A DNA stretch of 64,000 bases from Scylla paramamosain (GCF_035594125.1 NC_087156.1:33741997-33805996); one strand, 5' to 3'; positions 31,741 through 63,414 are shown, counted from the stretch's first letter. The notes: generated by a model from the letters alone, not told the origin. Program-made: numbers and translations.

Positions 31741-32335
31741 ACGTTCTGCACTATTTCCTTGTTTTTTTTTTTTTCTTCTTTATTTCTTCTATCTGTTGAT
31801 TACGAAATATATTGAAACGTAGCAAAATAATTACATTCTCAATTGCTATAACATTATCCCTATTTCTAATGCATCGGTGTTTTTATAAATCAAAAGATAA
31901 TTCCCACAACTTCCCTCTACCTAAATATCTAATTATGTTATCGCACGTCTGCTTGTCTTCTTGTAATACTTCGCATAATCATCGTCTTATTCCACCTGGT
32001 TCAGTTGTTATACATTTTTTTTCCTTCTAACCATAAACATTTGATTATTTTACTCTACATTGTAATGTATATAATAACACTTCGCAATGCCCTCGCTGCA
32101 CTATTATGCTTAATTATACTTCTTTCCTTCTTTCCTGTTTTATGTTTATCTTCTATGTTTATTGCATTCTCTCTACTTATACTACTTCGTACCCATGTTC
32201 ATATCCTTCCTTTGCATCATTCTGTATCCTACCAATGTCATGATTATGTGTTTGTTTTTATTATTTCTGGATGTAATCAGGTGTTCTATCTTTTCGATCT
32301 CCCTTCCCCCCTCTCTCCTATGCCTACTTGTTTTA

Positions 32336-32340
<5 letters not shown>

Positions 32341-32392
<52 letters not shown>
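32341..32392. repeat. (CT)n microsatellite
   Basis: 26 uninterrupted TC units. Confidence 0.97.
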
Positions 32393-32395
<3 letters not shown>

Positions 32396-32449
32396 ACGAA
32401 TGCACCTACCAAACTAACATGTCACTCTTGTTTACCACTTTAAACATAT

Positions 32450-33660
32450 GTTGTTCCTCATATTTCATGGATAAACTTTTCATGCCAGTCTTCATTTTTA
32501 TTTTTCAGAGGTGCCTTTTCATGTCTATATATCCTCCATCCTAAATCACCTCTTAAGGTTTCCCCCATTGCTGCTTGATTGCATATCTTAAGTGTTATTC
32601 CTGCTATTCTGAGCTGTCCCACTTTTAACCTTATTATATCACCCTCCGTCCATGCAGCCATACCCATACCATACATAGTGAACGGGATAGCCACACTGGT
32701 CTTAGCATATCACATCTGCCAGCCTTCATCCATGTAGCATTATTCAGTCAGCCTATCTACTGACTACTGTTTGGTATGTCACTCTGAGACGTATTGAATT
32801 GTTATATAGCTGTCTCTAATCTTTAAAATGGGTAGAAATTGTAAAATTTATTCTTTTTAATCTCCCTTTTCTTTTTTTTTTGTAGATACTTACCATCTTA
32901 TGCATTATTTCTGGTGTTCTTAATTGTTTAATATCTCTGTGAAAGGGTTAATTCAATCAACTAATTGTTTCATAATTCAAAATTTTACATCAGTTCATGC
33001 TCATATGCATCCTTAGATACTTCTATTCACACATCTGTTCTAATTAAATCACTCTCTCCTAATCTCTCAATCTCTAGCCTTTGCTTTTCTTATTGTTGAA
33101 CGCTACTTACATCTTCCAATTCTACTAGAACCCTTTAGCTGATTCATTCACCATTACTATGTCTTCTGCATATAACAATAGGCATATTTTGTTACTACCA
33201 GCTTTCACTCCTATATTTTTATCCTTCTCATCCTAGCTGCCCGATATTTTGTGTACAGGATGAAAAAATGGAAATAATATGCATCTTTGCCTAATATCTC
33301 TCCTATTCCTCACTCACTCTGATTTTATATTCCCTAGGCTATATTTTGTTTTCATGTTTTCACTAATACTCATCATGGCATTTTCTACCACTCAACCCAA
33401 GCCTACCTTGCCTAAAACTGCACAACTGCACTCTTTTTTTTTTTTTTTTTACTTTCAGTCATCTAATTCACAGCAAATGTATAGTCTTCCACTCTCTTAT
33501 CTACTTGAAAAAGAAAAAAACATGGTATCCCTCATCTATCACTCTAACTACCCATCTACATAATTTATCATTTAGCACTGCACTGAAAATCTTATAGGAG
33601 TGATTAGACTATAGTTCTTCCATTATCTTTCACTTCTATATCTAGCAACAATCACCTTGT
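32450..33660 (-). mobile_element. Decayed LINE RT fragment (family D)
   Basis: The minus strand shows CLLLYAEDIVMVNES-like RT catalytic-box remnants near 33150 (LYAEDIVMV, with shifts) and a C-terminal block at 32540-32690 (MYGMGMAAWTEGDIIRLKVG; ALRGDLGW-like TLRGDLGWRIYRHEKAPL). Many stops interrupt it. A possible endonuclease-like block ([13 protein letters not shown]) lies at about 33855-33955 on the same strand, beyond an (AT)n tract. Confidence 0.55.
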
Positions 33661-33674
33661 GTTCATTTAATTTC

Positions 33675-33856
<182 letters not shown>

Positions 33857-34417
33857 TCCTCTGATATCATCAAACACTTCATCAACTTTTACATTATCTT
33901 TGCAAAACTTTCTAATTTCTCTCTCATTTGTTACTGACCCACTACTCACTTTCACAACTAACTTTCACAACACCAGATATCCTCTCCTCTCACATGAAGT
34001 TTTACCCTCCTCTAATCCCCATTTTTTTAGGAACTGGATTATACTCCTCTTGTACTTCACTTTCACACATCTTATCCTTTTGCTTAATAGTCAGCTGCTA
34101 CTATTTCATACATGGATTCAAAGTATTATGATATTCACATTCAGCTCTGTCACTTTCATTTATGCTAACCATCCAGTCTTTTTCAGTTCATTCTTGCCTC
34201 CCTAATATCTTTATTTCATTGCAATTTACTCATTCTCTTTCTTCTATTCATGCTGACAGATCTCCATCACATCCTCAAAATTTCCGATGTCCTATTCCCT
34301 TATATCCAATCATCATGCAGTTCTCAAATATTCCTCGATTAAAGTATATAAAATATTACATATATGCAACTTTGTTTTTTCATGATTGCTGCACCTTGTG
34401 ATTATTTTGGTTATACC

Positions 34418-34418
<1 letters not shown>

Positions 34419-34459
<41 letters not shown>
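34419..34459. repeat. (AC)n microsatellite
   Basis: About 20 AC units immediately 5' of the family B LINE copy at 34.47 kb. Confidence 0.97.
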
Positions 34460-34460
<1 letters not shown>

Positions 34461-34464
34461 CAAA

Positions 34465-36440
34465 CAGTAAGTATGGTATGTTATACTAAAATAAATGGAT
34501 TAATGTCAACTAAAATGGAATTAAATGGATTGTTAAACAGGATCACATCAGATGTTGTTGTATTATGTGAGACAAAATGAAAAAATGAATGGGGAACTCC
34601 TGACATTTGTGATGATAAATATGATTTATGGATGAAAAATAGAAGTGACAAGGGAGGAGGGAGAGTGATCATTCTGACTAAAAAGTGTGTTAAAGTGGAA
34701 AAGGTAATAAAAGGAGAAGAGAAGTCTGAAATTCTACAAGTGATGACTACAAGTGGAAATGGAAGGACAATGAATTATGTAGGAGTGTATGTGCCACCTA
34801 TGACCAATGTTTGGTGAAACGAAGATCATGGAGATGTTGATAGATGTGTTAAAAGGTCTTGAAAAGATAGTGATGGAAGGTAGTGAGTTGGTGATTTTAA
34901 TTGTAAGGAGATAAACTGGGAGACATTGACAACTACTGGAAGTGAGAATTCATGGAGTAATAGACTGTTAAACTGGGCGGTGGAAAACTTGATGACTTAT
35001 TGAGTTTATTGTGATACAAGTTTAGTGGAAGAGATAAACCATCAAAACTTGATTTAGTGTTTACCAAGGACATGGAAATTATTGAAACTATACACTATGA
35101 TAGCCCTCTAGGTAAAAGTGATCATGTATTGATGGAATTTAATTTGAAAAATAAAAATGTAATCATTGATAAAAATTATAAGGTGAAAATATTTAAATAA
35201 AGCTGACTTTGAAAAATTAAGAAAGTACTTTGTTGACGTGGATTGGAAAGAGTTCAGAAAAATGGGATGAATTTATAAGGATAAATAATTCTGTTGTGGA
35301 GAAATTTGTACCTGGAGGAGGAGCAAGATGTGGAAAGGGTAAAGAATGGTCCAATACAAAATGCAAAGAGGCTAGAAATTGTAAGTCAAATGCTTGGAAT
35401 AGATGGAAGAAGAGGAAAACTGAGGATAAGAGGAATGATGTTAGAAACAAGTACACTGAGATAATAAGAATGGAGAGAAGAAACTATGACAGAGATATAA
35501 TAGATATGTGTATAAATGAACCCAAACTATTCTTTAGATATATTAATGGGAAGATGAAGAAGAAGGAATGTGTATCAAGACTGAAAGTTGAAGGAAAAGT
35601 CTATGAGGATGGATAGGACATAGCAGAGGTTATGAACAATAGTTTCAGATTGGTATTTACTGTGGAAGGGGAGTTTGATGCTGCAAAGGATAAGTTGGTG
35701 AGGAATATACTAAGTACAGTCCCAGTCAGTTATGAGGAAATACTTCAGATGATGGAAGAACTTGATGTAAATAGAGTAACTGGTCCAGATGGAGTATCAA
35801 ACTGGATATTGAAGGAATATAGAGAACAACTGGCTGATAAAATTCAGTCTAGTGATGATATCACTATCACAGGGAGGAGTACCAAAAAGACTGGAAGAGA
35901 GCAAATATTACACCAATATTCAAAGGAGGAAATAAGGAAAACCCACTAAATTATAGACCAGTGTCCTTGACTAGTGTTGTAAGAAAACTATGTGAAAGAA
36001 CAATAAAGGAAAGATGGATGGAACATTTGAAAAGAGATAAAGATTTGGTAAATTGTTAATTTGGATTTAGGAGGGGAAGATCATGCTCCATGAACTTATT
36101 GTCCTTTTATTCAAGGGTAATCAATATTGTGCAGGAGAGAGAGGCATGGGTGGATGGTGTCTACTTAGACTTGAAGAACGCATCTGACAAAGTACCACAC
36201 TGAAGATTGCTATGGAAGATAAAAAATTATGGAAAATTTGGAGGAAGACTGCTGGAGTGGATGGAGGATTATCTGGATGATGGAGAGATGAGAACAGTAA
36301 TACAAGACCAAAATTCATAATTCATCTTGGCTGAAAGTAACTAGTGGTGTCCCACAGGGGTCAGTGTTGGGACCAATAATGTTTGTAATATATGTGAATG
36401 ACATAAATGAAGAAATAGATAGTTATATGAATCCCAAATC
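34465..36440 (+). mobile_element. LINE family B, third copy, truncated
   Basis: Plus-strand remnants run in order: endonuclease (ITSDVVVLCETK; GGGRVIILTKK; YVGVYVPPMTNVW; SKDMEIIE region; LGKSDHVLMEFNL), a linker (KSNAWNRWKKRKTEDKRNDV), then RT ([82 protein letters not shown]). It ends at about 36440, before the catalytic box. Multiple stops and frameshifts are present. Confidence 0.85.
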
Positions 36441-37775
36441 ATCCTGCGTATGATAAACAGAGATTCACATCCAGTGAACATCAGAGGCCAGTCCAAGCCA
36501 GACAAAATGACACACTACTACTAAACAAGAGCAGACATGATGGTAGATTAATGGCATGAAGGTGTTGAAGGTGTGCCATAAAGAACCAATTGTGGCAGTA
36601 ATGGTCAGGCATTTCCAAAGGAAGGATGTCCAACTAAAGAGTAATATAGTGGATGTACAGATGACCTTTCATTCATGTACAACATACCTCACTTCCCTGA
36701 GATGAGTGTCCACAATTGAATCAGCTTACTAGCTATCTTTCCTACGTCCAAGAAACTGATTGACAAATTTTGTATCGTGGAATGAGGCAGTTAGTTTATG
36801 ACTAAAATGAAAACTGAATCTGCAATGTGTCTAAAAAATAATTAATTTCTGATTTCTGATTGGAGTACAAAGAAATGTCCCAGAATCATATGATTCTATG
36901 GGTGTTAAGTTACCAAATAAATATTTTTCTTGTACAAGTGCATGAAAATGAGAGGCAGATAGTTCTGGAAAAGCAAAGCACTCATTTTCATGCATCTATG
37001 ATATTGTTTACCAACTGGGGCCATGCACACTGAATCCTTGCCTCAAGTGTCTGCTTGGCACTGATGAGTAACCTGACAGATGTGGTTTAGTTTACTTATG
37101 TGAGGATTTAAAGACAAGCTAACTAATTCAGATGCAAGGATCTATTACAGTTATGACTACTTCAAAACAATTTTATACCATCTGATTTTATGAAAAAGTT
37201 CACTATCATAATGAAAATACTAACCCTTGATTATGATCCGACAAGGCTCTGAAGAGGAAGGTGATTCAAATCTCTTTGAATCTTCATGTAGACAGCTGGT
37301 AAGAGTGTAGAATGATAGACTAGTCTTGAAATAAGTAAGTAAAAAACATAAAGACCAAATAAGAAATAGGAAAGAAGTACACACATACAATACTGTATGT
37401 ACTTTTCAACATCACTATGACCTTTCATGTGCATAAATAGATTTCTGGGCAAAAATTCTATCAGAGGATATTTTGAATATTACCATATTTTCTGGTTAAC
37501 TATTTTCAAGATTATGTCTGATCAAGTGGTCATCTATATGAACCTCCACTAGACTGGTTGAGTACTATTTAGGCCATAGAAAAGCAATTATTTTATTATA
37601 AAAATGCTATTATAAGTTTGATTCTTATAGAGAACAACTTTGTCATTTATAAATAAGACTAATAATTTATTAATTCAATATACAATAAACAAAGTATACT
37701 CAAGTGGCAGTCAACTATAAAACAATATGTATTTAAATCATATATTGCCTTATACTGCACTAGAAGTTGCTTTTC

Positions 37776-37778
<3 letters not shown>
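36441..37778. other. AT-rich non-coding DNA
   Basis: No exon, RNA gene or clear repeat family is recognised on either strand. Confidence 0.4.
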
Positions 37779-43540
<5,762 letters not shown>

Positions 43541-43612
43541 CTAGTTGAAAACAGGATAACCACAAGGATCTTCTACAACAATGTCACTCGATGCTGCATC
43601 TATCACGGGAAA
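43541..43612 (-). CDS. RGS7: Candidate RGS7 terminal coding exon
   Basis: A minus-strand acceptor (TATATTCAG) is followed in phase 0, the phase left by exon 9, by 23 codons (FPVIDAASSDIVVEDPCGYP, then VFN) and TAG at 43543-43541. Codon composition looks coding and the context is unique sequence. The tail cannot be matched to a remembered R7 C terminus, so the link is inference. Confidence 0.4.
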   Translation of the reverse strand, partial: FPVIDAASSDIVVEDPCGYPVFN

Positions 43613-45027
43613 CTGAATATACTTATAATTATGGGAAGGATACCCATGTGCATGCCTGACTTTCCTACTTCACTTGTTCAGCTACACCATATGTAACAAT
43701 GATATGGTCAGCCAAGCACTCTCACTTTGGCAGTCCTGATGACATTAATTGTATTATGGCAATGAAGTTTGAAAAATATGTCCTTATATGTGCAGGGGTT
43801 GCCAAATGTTAATTTTCACCCACTGATGCAAGGAAATAAGTTAAAACAGCCACTGACATTCCTGATTTGGTGTGGACACCACAGCAATACAATAGCTTGC
43901 AGGCACAGTACACTGCAAGAGGAGTGTTGTTTTTCTTTGGGCTGTACAAATGGTGTATACCTTCCACAGACATGTCTATATCCTTGTTACAGGAGGGCAC
44001 CTGCTCAAACCCACACACTAGGGTCCATGCAGCTTCTGATGCAACCACCACCCATATTCACATGTTGTGATGTGGCTAACTGTTAGTCCCAATATTGAGT
44101 GTTGACAGCTTGGGTATCATAAAGGACTTTCCAGTCTGAAAGAAAATGTTGCAATTAAAATATACATAATTTATTTGTGGACAAGTATTTCAATCTTAAA
44201 TATTGTCATATAAACTTGTCTGTAATGTTATCAATGTGTTAACTACAGATTAGTCACAAAATTCTTGTCACATATTTGTTTATAATTTAGATATCAAACA
44301 TATATCTATACTGCTAGACCAATGTTGATAAATTAAGGTTTTTATCAATTCTATCAAAATGTATAGCATATACATAAAAATTCAAGAGGAGTTATCTTAC
44401 TAAAATTCAGTAAAAAATATTGTAAATATTATGCTTCAACAGAATGTCTGCCAATCACTGGAAATATTACATGCATGTGCCAACAGCTCAGAAAATTACA
44501 AAACCTATATGATTTTTACTCATATAATGTATTATGTTTTTTTTTTTTTTTCAGAAAAGGACAAAGTTACCTGATGCACCAATAGACATAATATCCATGA
44601 GATTGATTCTTTTCACTACTATGGAATAACCACACAGACAAGGGCAGAATGGATATTATATATTAGACTTATTATCAGTCATACTGGTCCTGATGGCACT
44701 GCATGGTGTTTGGAGCATTGTATACTAAAGGAGTGACCTGAGCTGAAGACACAATTTTCAGCACTAGGAAGAGCATCACCACATCTAATGGGATAGTATC
44801 AAAAGAAAATTGTTTCATTTCTCAAACTGCTGTAAAATTGACAAGACAAAATTTACAGCAATACACAAATATATTTTCCCAATATGCATTTGAATAACTC
44901 ACATATGTAAACACCTATATAACTTATCCAAACATGCTCCAAATTATTCATGCCTAGTCAAAGAAATGTTCAAGTGATGACCAAAAGGGGGTAACTAATT
45001 CTAAAACAAATTTAACATAACTCACTA

Positions 45028-45170
<143 letters not shown>

Positions 45171-45175
45171 ATTTT

Positions 45176-47830
45176 ATTTTTTTTATGTAAAGGAGACAAG
45201 GACAATGAAACATTTCAAAACGTCCACGATTACCACTCCCCCAAAGAAGAAACTGTGATAATGTCCAAAGAAAACAAGTTCAGTTCCTGAGGTGGCTTGA
45301 CACTCCTCTCTTGAAGGAGTTCTAGGAAGGTAGAGAGACAGACAAAGGCAGTGTTCCACCGTTCACTGGTAGAAATGATGACAGGATGATGATACTGGTT
45401 AAGTTTTAAAATCAGTACGAGGGATAGAATATGGAACGAGAGAACACAGAAGAGGAGAGTCATGCAGTTAACATCTTCTGAAGAACCATTAAAATAATGG
45501 TAAAGTATAGCATGACACAATACTGGAAGAGGGTGAGAGATGGAAGACAGTCAATTAAAGGATGAGAATTTAATACATGAAAAAAACTTTACACCCAACC
45601 CTGATTAACAAAGTCCATGGAGTACGACCACCCTTCATATATGGAATGCATACTTCATACAAGATGAGATAATGGCTCTTTATGGTTAGTATTTCAGGGG
45701 TATGTAAAATTGATGGAGAGGACAAAGAACTCTCAAACTCATGGATGATATTCCAACAAAAGATGAGATGCAATATTTGTAGTTGAAATTTCTATTAAAG
45801 GCCAACCCCCCAAAAATTATTGTAGAAAAGGAAGACAACTGAGTGTCAATGAAAAGGGGAAATAATTGTTGAGAAGACCGCCAGGTAGATAGGTGAAGAG
45901 AGTGAATTTTTAAATGTTGAATATAGTGTTCACCCTCCCCATTCAAAATTAAAGAAAGATTATAAGTTAAACACTCTTTGGTTGTTGTTTAGTTCTTGAT
46001 GAGTTAACTATCTGGTAAATGAAAGAGAAATGAAAGGTAAAGTCATCAGTATAGGAATAGATATGACAAATAATTTGATAAAAAATGTTACTTTTGAGTA
46101 ATAGAAGGAAGCTATGTGATAGGACAGAATCCCATTAGAGCATCACTGTCAAAAAGTTTATGGTATTAATTATAAGGTGAAACCATCAAGCCAGCTGATG
46201 GTCCTTAGGCGCTATGGAAGATATTGGATATTGTGTCAAATATGTAAAATTTTTGGGTGGTATAGGAAGAACATAATTTCAGTGAACGAAAAGGTATTAC
46301 AATTAAGTAGGAAGTCTGAAAGAGTAAGAGATTATGGAAGCCAAGGAAAAGAAAAGTAGTGAGGCAAGAAAGAAAACTTAAGATAAAAGTGCAGAGATAA
46401 GAAACCATGTTTGGAAATTGAAAATTCATACTGGTCTATGTCAAAATTATAATAACAGGCATAATAGAGTTAAAGAATAAAGGTGAAGGAGGGACAAGTC
46501 CAGAATCATTCAATGTTGAATTTCAAATAATAATCTGAGCAGAGTTCAGCTTTAGAGGCAGAAAGCATGACAGTTGTGCCACCTAGTTAAAAGAGGAAAG
46601 AAAGATGAAGAAAATTTGTTGGAGATACTGTTGGATAAGATGCTAGAATTAATGGTGATTGTTAGATATGGCAAAAGTTTGACATTTTTCTTTTACTGAA
46701 GTTTTGACAAGTTCTGGGAAAGATTTGGCATGACATTGGGCAGAAATGTAAGGAGCATGAGTTTCAAGAAAAGCATGAGATTAAGATGAAAGGAGCAAAC
46801 CTTCAGGATTTGAGAAGTGTGTGGAATGTACTTCCATGCCAGACAAAATTACTGTTACTTTACATCCATTATGTCCTGTGCAGAGCAAATAATGAGGCAA
46901 CAGTAATTACAAAGAAAGTTTGAGTAGTACTTTCTCAGGTCTCCTTCCCCTACTTAGCAGAAGCATAATGCTAAAAGCACTCCCAGAGGCAGCACTGGAG
47001 CAATATGTAAATAAGATTATGCTTCAAAGGTAGCCAGGAATATGGGTAGGATGCTGCATGATTTGCTCTAGGTTATGGTCAATGATAAAGTTGAAAACTT
47101 GTTCAACCACCTGGTCATTGCTGAATAATGAAACTTTGAAATATAAAAACCTCTGCAAAAAGGAAAATGAGTCCAAATTTGCTCCACATTGGAAGTTTAA
47201 TAGCAGAAAAAATTGCATAGTTGGAGGAGTCTAGTAAGAGAAAAACAATATGTGCAAATTTGATTAGAGAATAACAATGAACCCTTAGGCAGATAGTGAA
47301 AAAATTCTTAAGATTCAATGCTATGGTCTCTGGAAGAAATTAAGTAACTGTGTAAATATATATAATATCCGCTTTTGGTTTAAAAATACAGACAGAGAAC
47401 ACATGAGGGAGCAGAAAAAGGATTGCTGTCAATAACCTTAGAGAGGAAAAGATGAGGTGTGGAGGAAGTAAGGTGATGTTTCAAAGTTTGGAAATCAGAT
47501 CTGATACTGCAATTGTTACTTAAGTTAACAGATAGGAAGTTGGAGGAGGTATCAAGACACCTCAACTCAATTTATTGAAAGTGGTATACAACCTAGGAAC
47601 ATTTCTGGTCCTCCATAGATGGGGACTCCAACATAAGTTAACATTTTGATGTTTAGTTTAAGTAGGTTTACAAAGTGCAAAAGATAGGAGGAGTTTGTCT
47701 TTAGAGGGCAGACTGCAACTGCAGTCTTTGTGTTACTGTAACAAAAAGGAAAGACATGGGAAGAGTGAGTAGCAGACCTGCAGTGCCCTCTCATCCCTCA
47801 TGATTATGTACTTCCCTGGGACCATTTTGC
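45176..47830 (-). mobile_element. LINE family A, ancient antisense-oriented copy
   Basis: Scattered minus-strand blocks align in order with the 28-kb copy. They are a 5' leader (CAGTCTGCCCTCTAAAGACA near 47700; GTTGGAGTCCCCATCT near 47620), endonuclease (FNFIIDHNLEQIMQHPTHIP near 47030-47110), the RT C-terminal part (NIFGGLAFNRNFNYKYCISS-like near 45800-45880) and a degraded tail (TTGTCCTTGTCTCCTTTACA near 45190-45215). Heavily mutated. Confidence 0.7.
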
Positions 47831-49349
47831 AGTCTTAGCAGTAAGTGTCTAAGTGCCAACTCTTCATGTTAATGTATATTATTAACAGTTTCTTAAATAT
47901 CTGCACCATCAAGAACTGAACTGACTGCTCCATAAAGTAACCTTACTTTCGCTGAGTATGAAATACCATTATTTATGGAAGATATTCTGTCAGTTTTCAG
48001 TTCTGCTCCTGAGATCTGACTTGGTGGCTCTAGTACATACTTACCTCTAGCCACCAAGAACATATAAAGCCACACATATGAGGAGAACTGTGGGGTGCTT
48101 ATTACATTCACTGTGACAGTCTATGATCTATTGGTTTACACATGCTTGAATGGCCATGATGGTGACCCTTAGACAGGCATACAACACCACAGCCTCACCA
48201 GGTGGGGGAGTTAGAAGGCATGCAGTGTACTTCTCCAGTCACTACTAGGATGGTGGGGGAGCATCCTTTCCTTTGCTGAAGTGTACTATTGATCTGATTC
48301 CCCTCACTGAAGTCTAAGAAAAACAAACAAGGATAAGAATTGTGGGCAATGTGGACAAAATGTTTCTACAGTTTCAGAGTAAATATTCCAAATTGTTATC
48401 AATAATAGTACCATCCTATGTCTATGTTGTTGCTTCACACATAAACTTCTTTAATTGCAATTTTTATCATGCATTACATACATAACGCTTTATAAAACGC
48501 CAACATATCCATCCTACACATCATTTCCACAGTTGTCTGGATCAGCTTTAATGTACAAGTACCATCCTTAAGATTCTCCAGGACACAACACTCTCATAAT
48601 GCATTGTATGTACTATATCATCCCTCCCCTCAAAATTAAAAAAAAAAAAAAAAAAAAACAATATAACTCTTTGCTTGTTGCCTCCAATCCATGCCTTCAG
48701 TATGGCATTGAAACTGATGATAAAATGAAGTTAAATTGCAAGCAGTTTCAGACACCTAATAATATGTTCATATAAAGAATACCAAGTCTTCCTGTATGTA
48801 ATGATTTCATAACTTAGGCTTTCTTTAGATGATGATAATATGTCTTTCTTTATCACTGCATCATTTTAGCAGTTCTAATGGATTATGCACTGATCAAGCA
48901 GTTTACTTTCTCTTTTTACTAGTATTAATGACCAGGCTGGGCAGTGTCTCTTGCTGCTATGTGAGCCTGATGCCTTGCATGAGCAGGGGGAACCTAGATC
49001 AATGGTGCCACAAGTGAGTCTGTGAGGTGAAGCAATTACTGAAATGCACATATTCAACCATAATATGTGGAAAGGTGGATCTGCAGCTTAAATACAATGC
49101 AAATATTAACATAACAGCAGCAATGTCAGCCATTTTCTACTATGCTTATGGGATGCCAAAGTTAGCACATGGTTAAATTCTAAATCTGTTACAACTTGTA
49201 CGTTATACAGTACTGTATTATATAAAAGGAACTATATATGGTTTGTGAACTTCTCTACACAACATTACTGTACGGGATGATCTGATACTTAAAAGCATAC
49301 TATAAAACAAATCTATTAATGAAACTAAAAGTAAAATTATGATAATATC
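47831..49349. other. Non-coding DNA in the proposed last RGS7 intron
   Basis: No exon recognised. A GC-richer stretch at 48120-48290 is neither open nor matched to the other repeats here. Confidence 0.35.
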
Positions 49350-49522
<173 letters not shown>

Positions 49523-52020
49523 TAAAACTTACCAAAGTATACATATATTAAATGATAAAAAAATAAGTCAGATCAGGTATAAATAAACTACCTGTTAAGA
49601 ACAAATTTCATGAGTCTCTTTCTCTTTTCTTCATAAAGACATAGTTTCTTTATGACACAGTTAAATCATGAAGTGTTTAGTTTAACTAGAAAAAAATTAA
49701 AATTTTATCATATAAAGTGAAACAAAAGGAGTTTCTTTACAGCACAAAATATCAGAGAACTGAGTGCTCAACAAAAATTTGGCATTTACACTTTTCTTGC
49801 AAGGAGGATCAGTGTTGTTGAATTAATTTTAATAAGAAAAGGATTAGCAAGAATTTTAATAATTCAGAGGTTGGAATGTTGGTATACTGTTGTGAAAAAA
49901 TGCATAAAATAACTTCACATGGTAAATTATATAAAATATTTACCATCAATTGAAAAAATAAATTAAATAAAGTAACTCATACTTTGCACTTTTACTGAGG
50001 TGTGATTAAGCTAAGGGAGACATCCAGTATATACACAACTTCAAAGATGACCACACACCCATACTCACTCTGGTACAGAAGGTAGATCACCACAAAACTG
50101 TACTGTACTATTAACATAATGAATGGTATTCAGAGTTGATAATATCCATGTGAGGCAAGTATGGTTCAGATTACATGAAAGACCAAACAATAATTAAAAA
50201 CAGGAAAGCAAATGTTGATGTTGGTGATCTGCAAAATGGTAAGTAAGTATAAAAGAGGAATATAAAACCTTGTATGTAGGCTGTTTTTCCTTGATGACTT
50301 GTCTGAACAAGCTTTTTGAATTGTGGTATGGATCTGTGGTTGATCATGAAAAGAAAAAAAATCTAGAGTACACTTAACAAATCTCATAATAAAGATTATA
50401 AGGTCTAATCTGAGCTCCACTTCATACTTAACTTGATGATTCAGCTGATCCAATTCTTCTTTTGAACAATTAAAACTAAATGAATTGAAAAGTTCTTTTG
50501 AACTATATATGTGCAGATGTATACCCAATAAATGTAAACACCTGCAATATTCTGTTTTGTTCCTCTGCACTGAAAGACATCCTGAAACCAAATTATGAGA
50601 AGGAAGCATGCACACCTGTCACACTGAAAATCCATTTTTTATTTATAAAGTTCATCACTTATTTTGTACTTCAGGGCCAATAATCGTGGCAGTATGCAAG
50701 TACAATACCTGTCAGTATTTTCTGATTTGTGTTGTTGCTGGTGAGTTTTCAGTCCTGTTTTAAAAGTATAAGGTCAAGACAAACCAAAACATGCTCGTGA
50801 AGCCTTAGCTTTAAAGTGAGACATGACAAATCATTCCATACTTAACTTAATGTTAGTGGTGTGCTGATCCCAAACATGTTCAAATCATTAGAAGTACAAC
50901 ATATACTTTGATTTACCTTTCATTAATTTTCAATCTGACCTGTGTCCAGCCAGCACCCACACCTGCCTTAACACTAATGAGTGTTTGGCATCTGATGTTG
51001 GTAGGCTATTTGCCAATGAAACCAACACAAACCAGCATCTCAAATGCACCAGCTGGGCATGGCAGTTTATTGTTTATGTATTTTCTTATACTGACACTCA
51101 TTTACCTGGATACTTAGTGATGGTGGCATGATGACTGGACTTGTAAGTGTTTGTACAAATTCCTACAAGTGGCAAGCATTATCAAGTTTTAACTTAATGT
51201 GTTTGTCATATGTATGATACCTGATGCTCATATGTCACATTCTGATCTCCATTTTTAGTGAGTTCTGCTTTTGCAATTCATATTTTTATAACAAGAATAA
51301 AAGTATCAGTTCAGTATCTTTACTATGCATTTCAGCATTCTCACAGACAATGTCTGGGATTTTGTAAAAAGTGAGCAGCTTCAAATAGAAAAATCATTAT
51401 GAGCAGAAGTGATGGTGAGATCAGCTGTACTACCTTGGCATGGCATGGCTAATATGTGACTGTAGTTATCCAAATTGACTTTTCAGAGACAGGATTAAAT
51501 GCTGCAGGAATTTTTAGTGTCGCAAATAATAAGAGAGTGAGTGGAAGATAACAGAAAAGTAATCTGTAAGAGAGAACAAGTTTGTCAGCAAATGGCAACG
51601 ATCACAATAAACAGTTATTAACAATTAATTTTTATCCATGATGAATAAAAGATAAGAAAATTATGAAATAAGCTAGTGTAATGTGAGAGGCTATGCAGTG
51701 AAGATGTTAGCTGATGAAATACTATGATGGGTGAATGGGACCAGTGAGTGTGCTGGTCCATCAACAACCAATCTATATTTTTCACTTCAGTGCTACTTAA
51801 AACACCCATGATCCTAGGTATCAATTTGTCCTAAAATGAAGATCAGATTGCATATAGAATAGCCAATATACACAACAGATGATACTGAGCACTTAAAATA
51901 AAGGATATGAGATCGGTATGCAGTTTTTTCATATCTAAGCTTTATTTCCTAATGTCTGACAATGTGTTGACAATTAATAATGGTCATCTTAGTAACAGAA
52001 TAAAAATGTTCAACACTCAC
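49523..52020. other. AT-rich non-coding DNA in the proposed last RGS7 intron
   Basis: Nothing supportable on either strand beyond the GTGAGT donor at its right edge. Confidence 0.35.
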
Positions 52021-62856
<10,836 letters not shown>

Positions 62857-62861
62857 CTGGG

Positions 62862-63069
62862 GAAGACACAAGACACTCCCACGTCAGTCACTGTATAACT
62901 CATACAAAACACAGCAGTACATACAGGTACATCATACACAGTAACACCTTCCAGAACCACTCTATATAATATTTTGAAGCAACAGAACAGCCTAGACCAT
63001 TAGCAAGGTACTAAATGGAAAACCCACGCTAAGAATAATGATAAGAAGTTACTCACAGCACTAAAGAGA
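62862..63069. other. RGS7 intron sequence
   Basis: No exon, repeat or RNA gene recognised. Confidence 0.4.
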
Positions 63070-63262
63070 CACCTAACGTAACATAACGTATCGTAACGGA
63101 ACGTAGCCTAACCTAACCTAATGTAAAATAACCTAACCTAACCTAACCTAACCTATCTTATCTTACCTAACCTTATCTATCCTAACCCAATCTAACCTAA
63201 AAGAACCCTTACCTAACTTAACCTAACGCAATCTAACCTAACTCGATCTAACCTAACCTATG
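63070..63262. repeat. CCTAA (TTAGG) array
   Basis: Contains at least four perfect tandem CCTAA units (63130-63155) in a degenerate array on the plus strand, in the same orientation as the arrays at 31.05 and 59.1 kb. Confidence 0.88.
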
Positions 63263-63414
63263 TAAGAGCCCACGCCAGAAGTCACGCGTAGCACTAAAGG
63301 GGCACGACAAGAGCACTGGTATAAAATTAAGGGGACACTCCAATCGATGAACGTTACTTAGAGGAATGATGAGCGGGAGACGGGCCGCGATGGATGGGGT
63401 GATGGGGCTGCTGG

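Noticed and set aside
48875..49057. Minus-strand patch with a CACCTCACAG acceptor as an RGS7 exon
   Set aside because: The in-phase reading stops within seven codons and nothing in it resembles an RGS C terminus.
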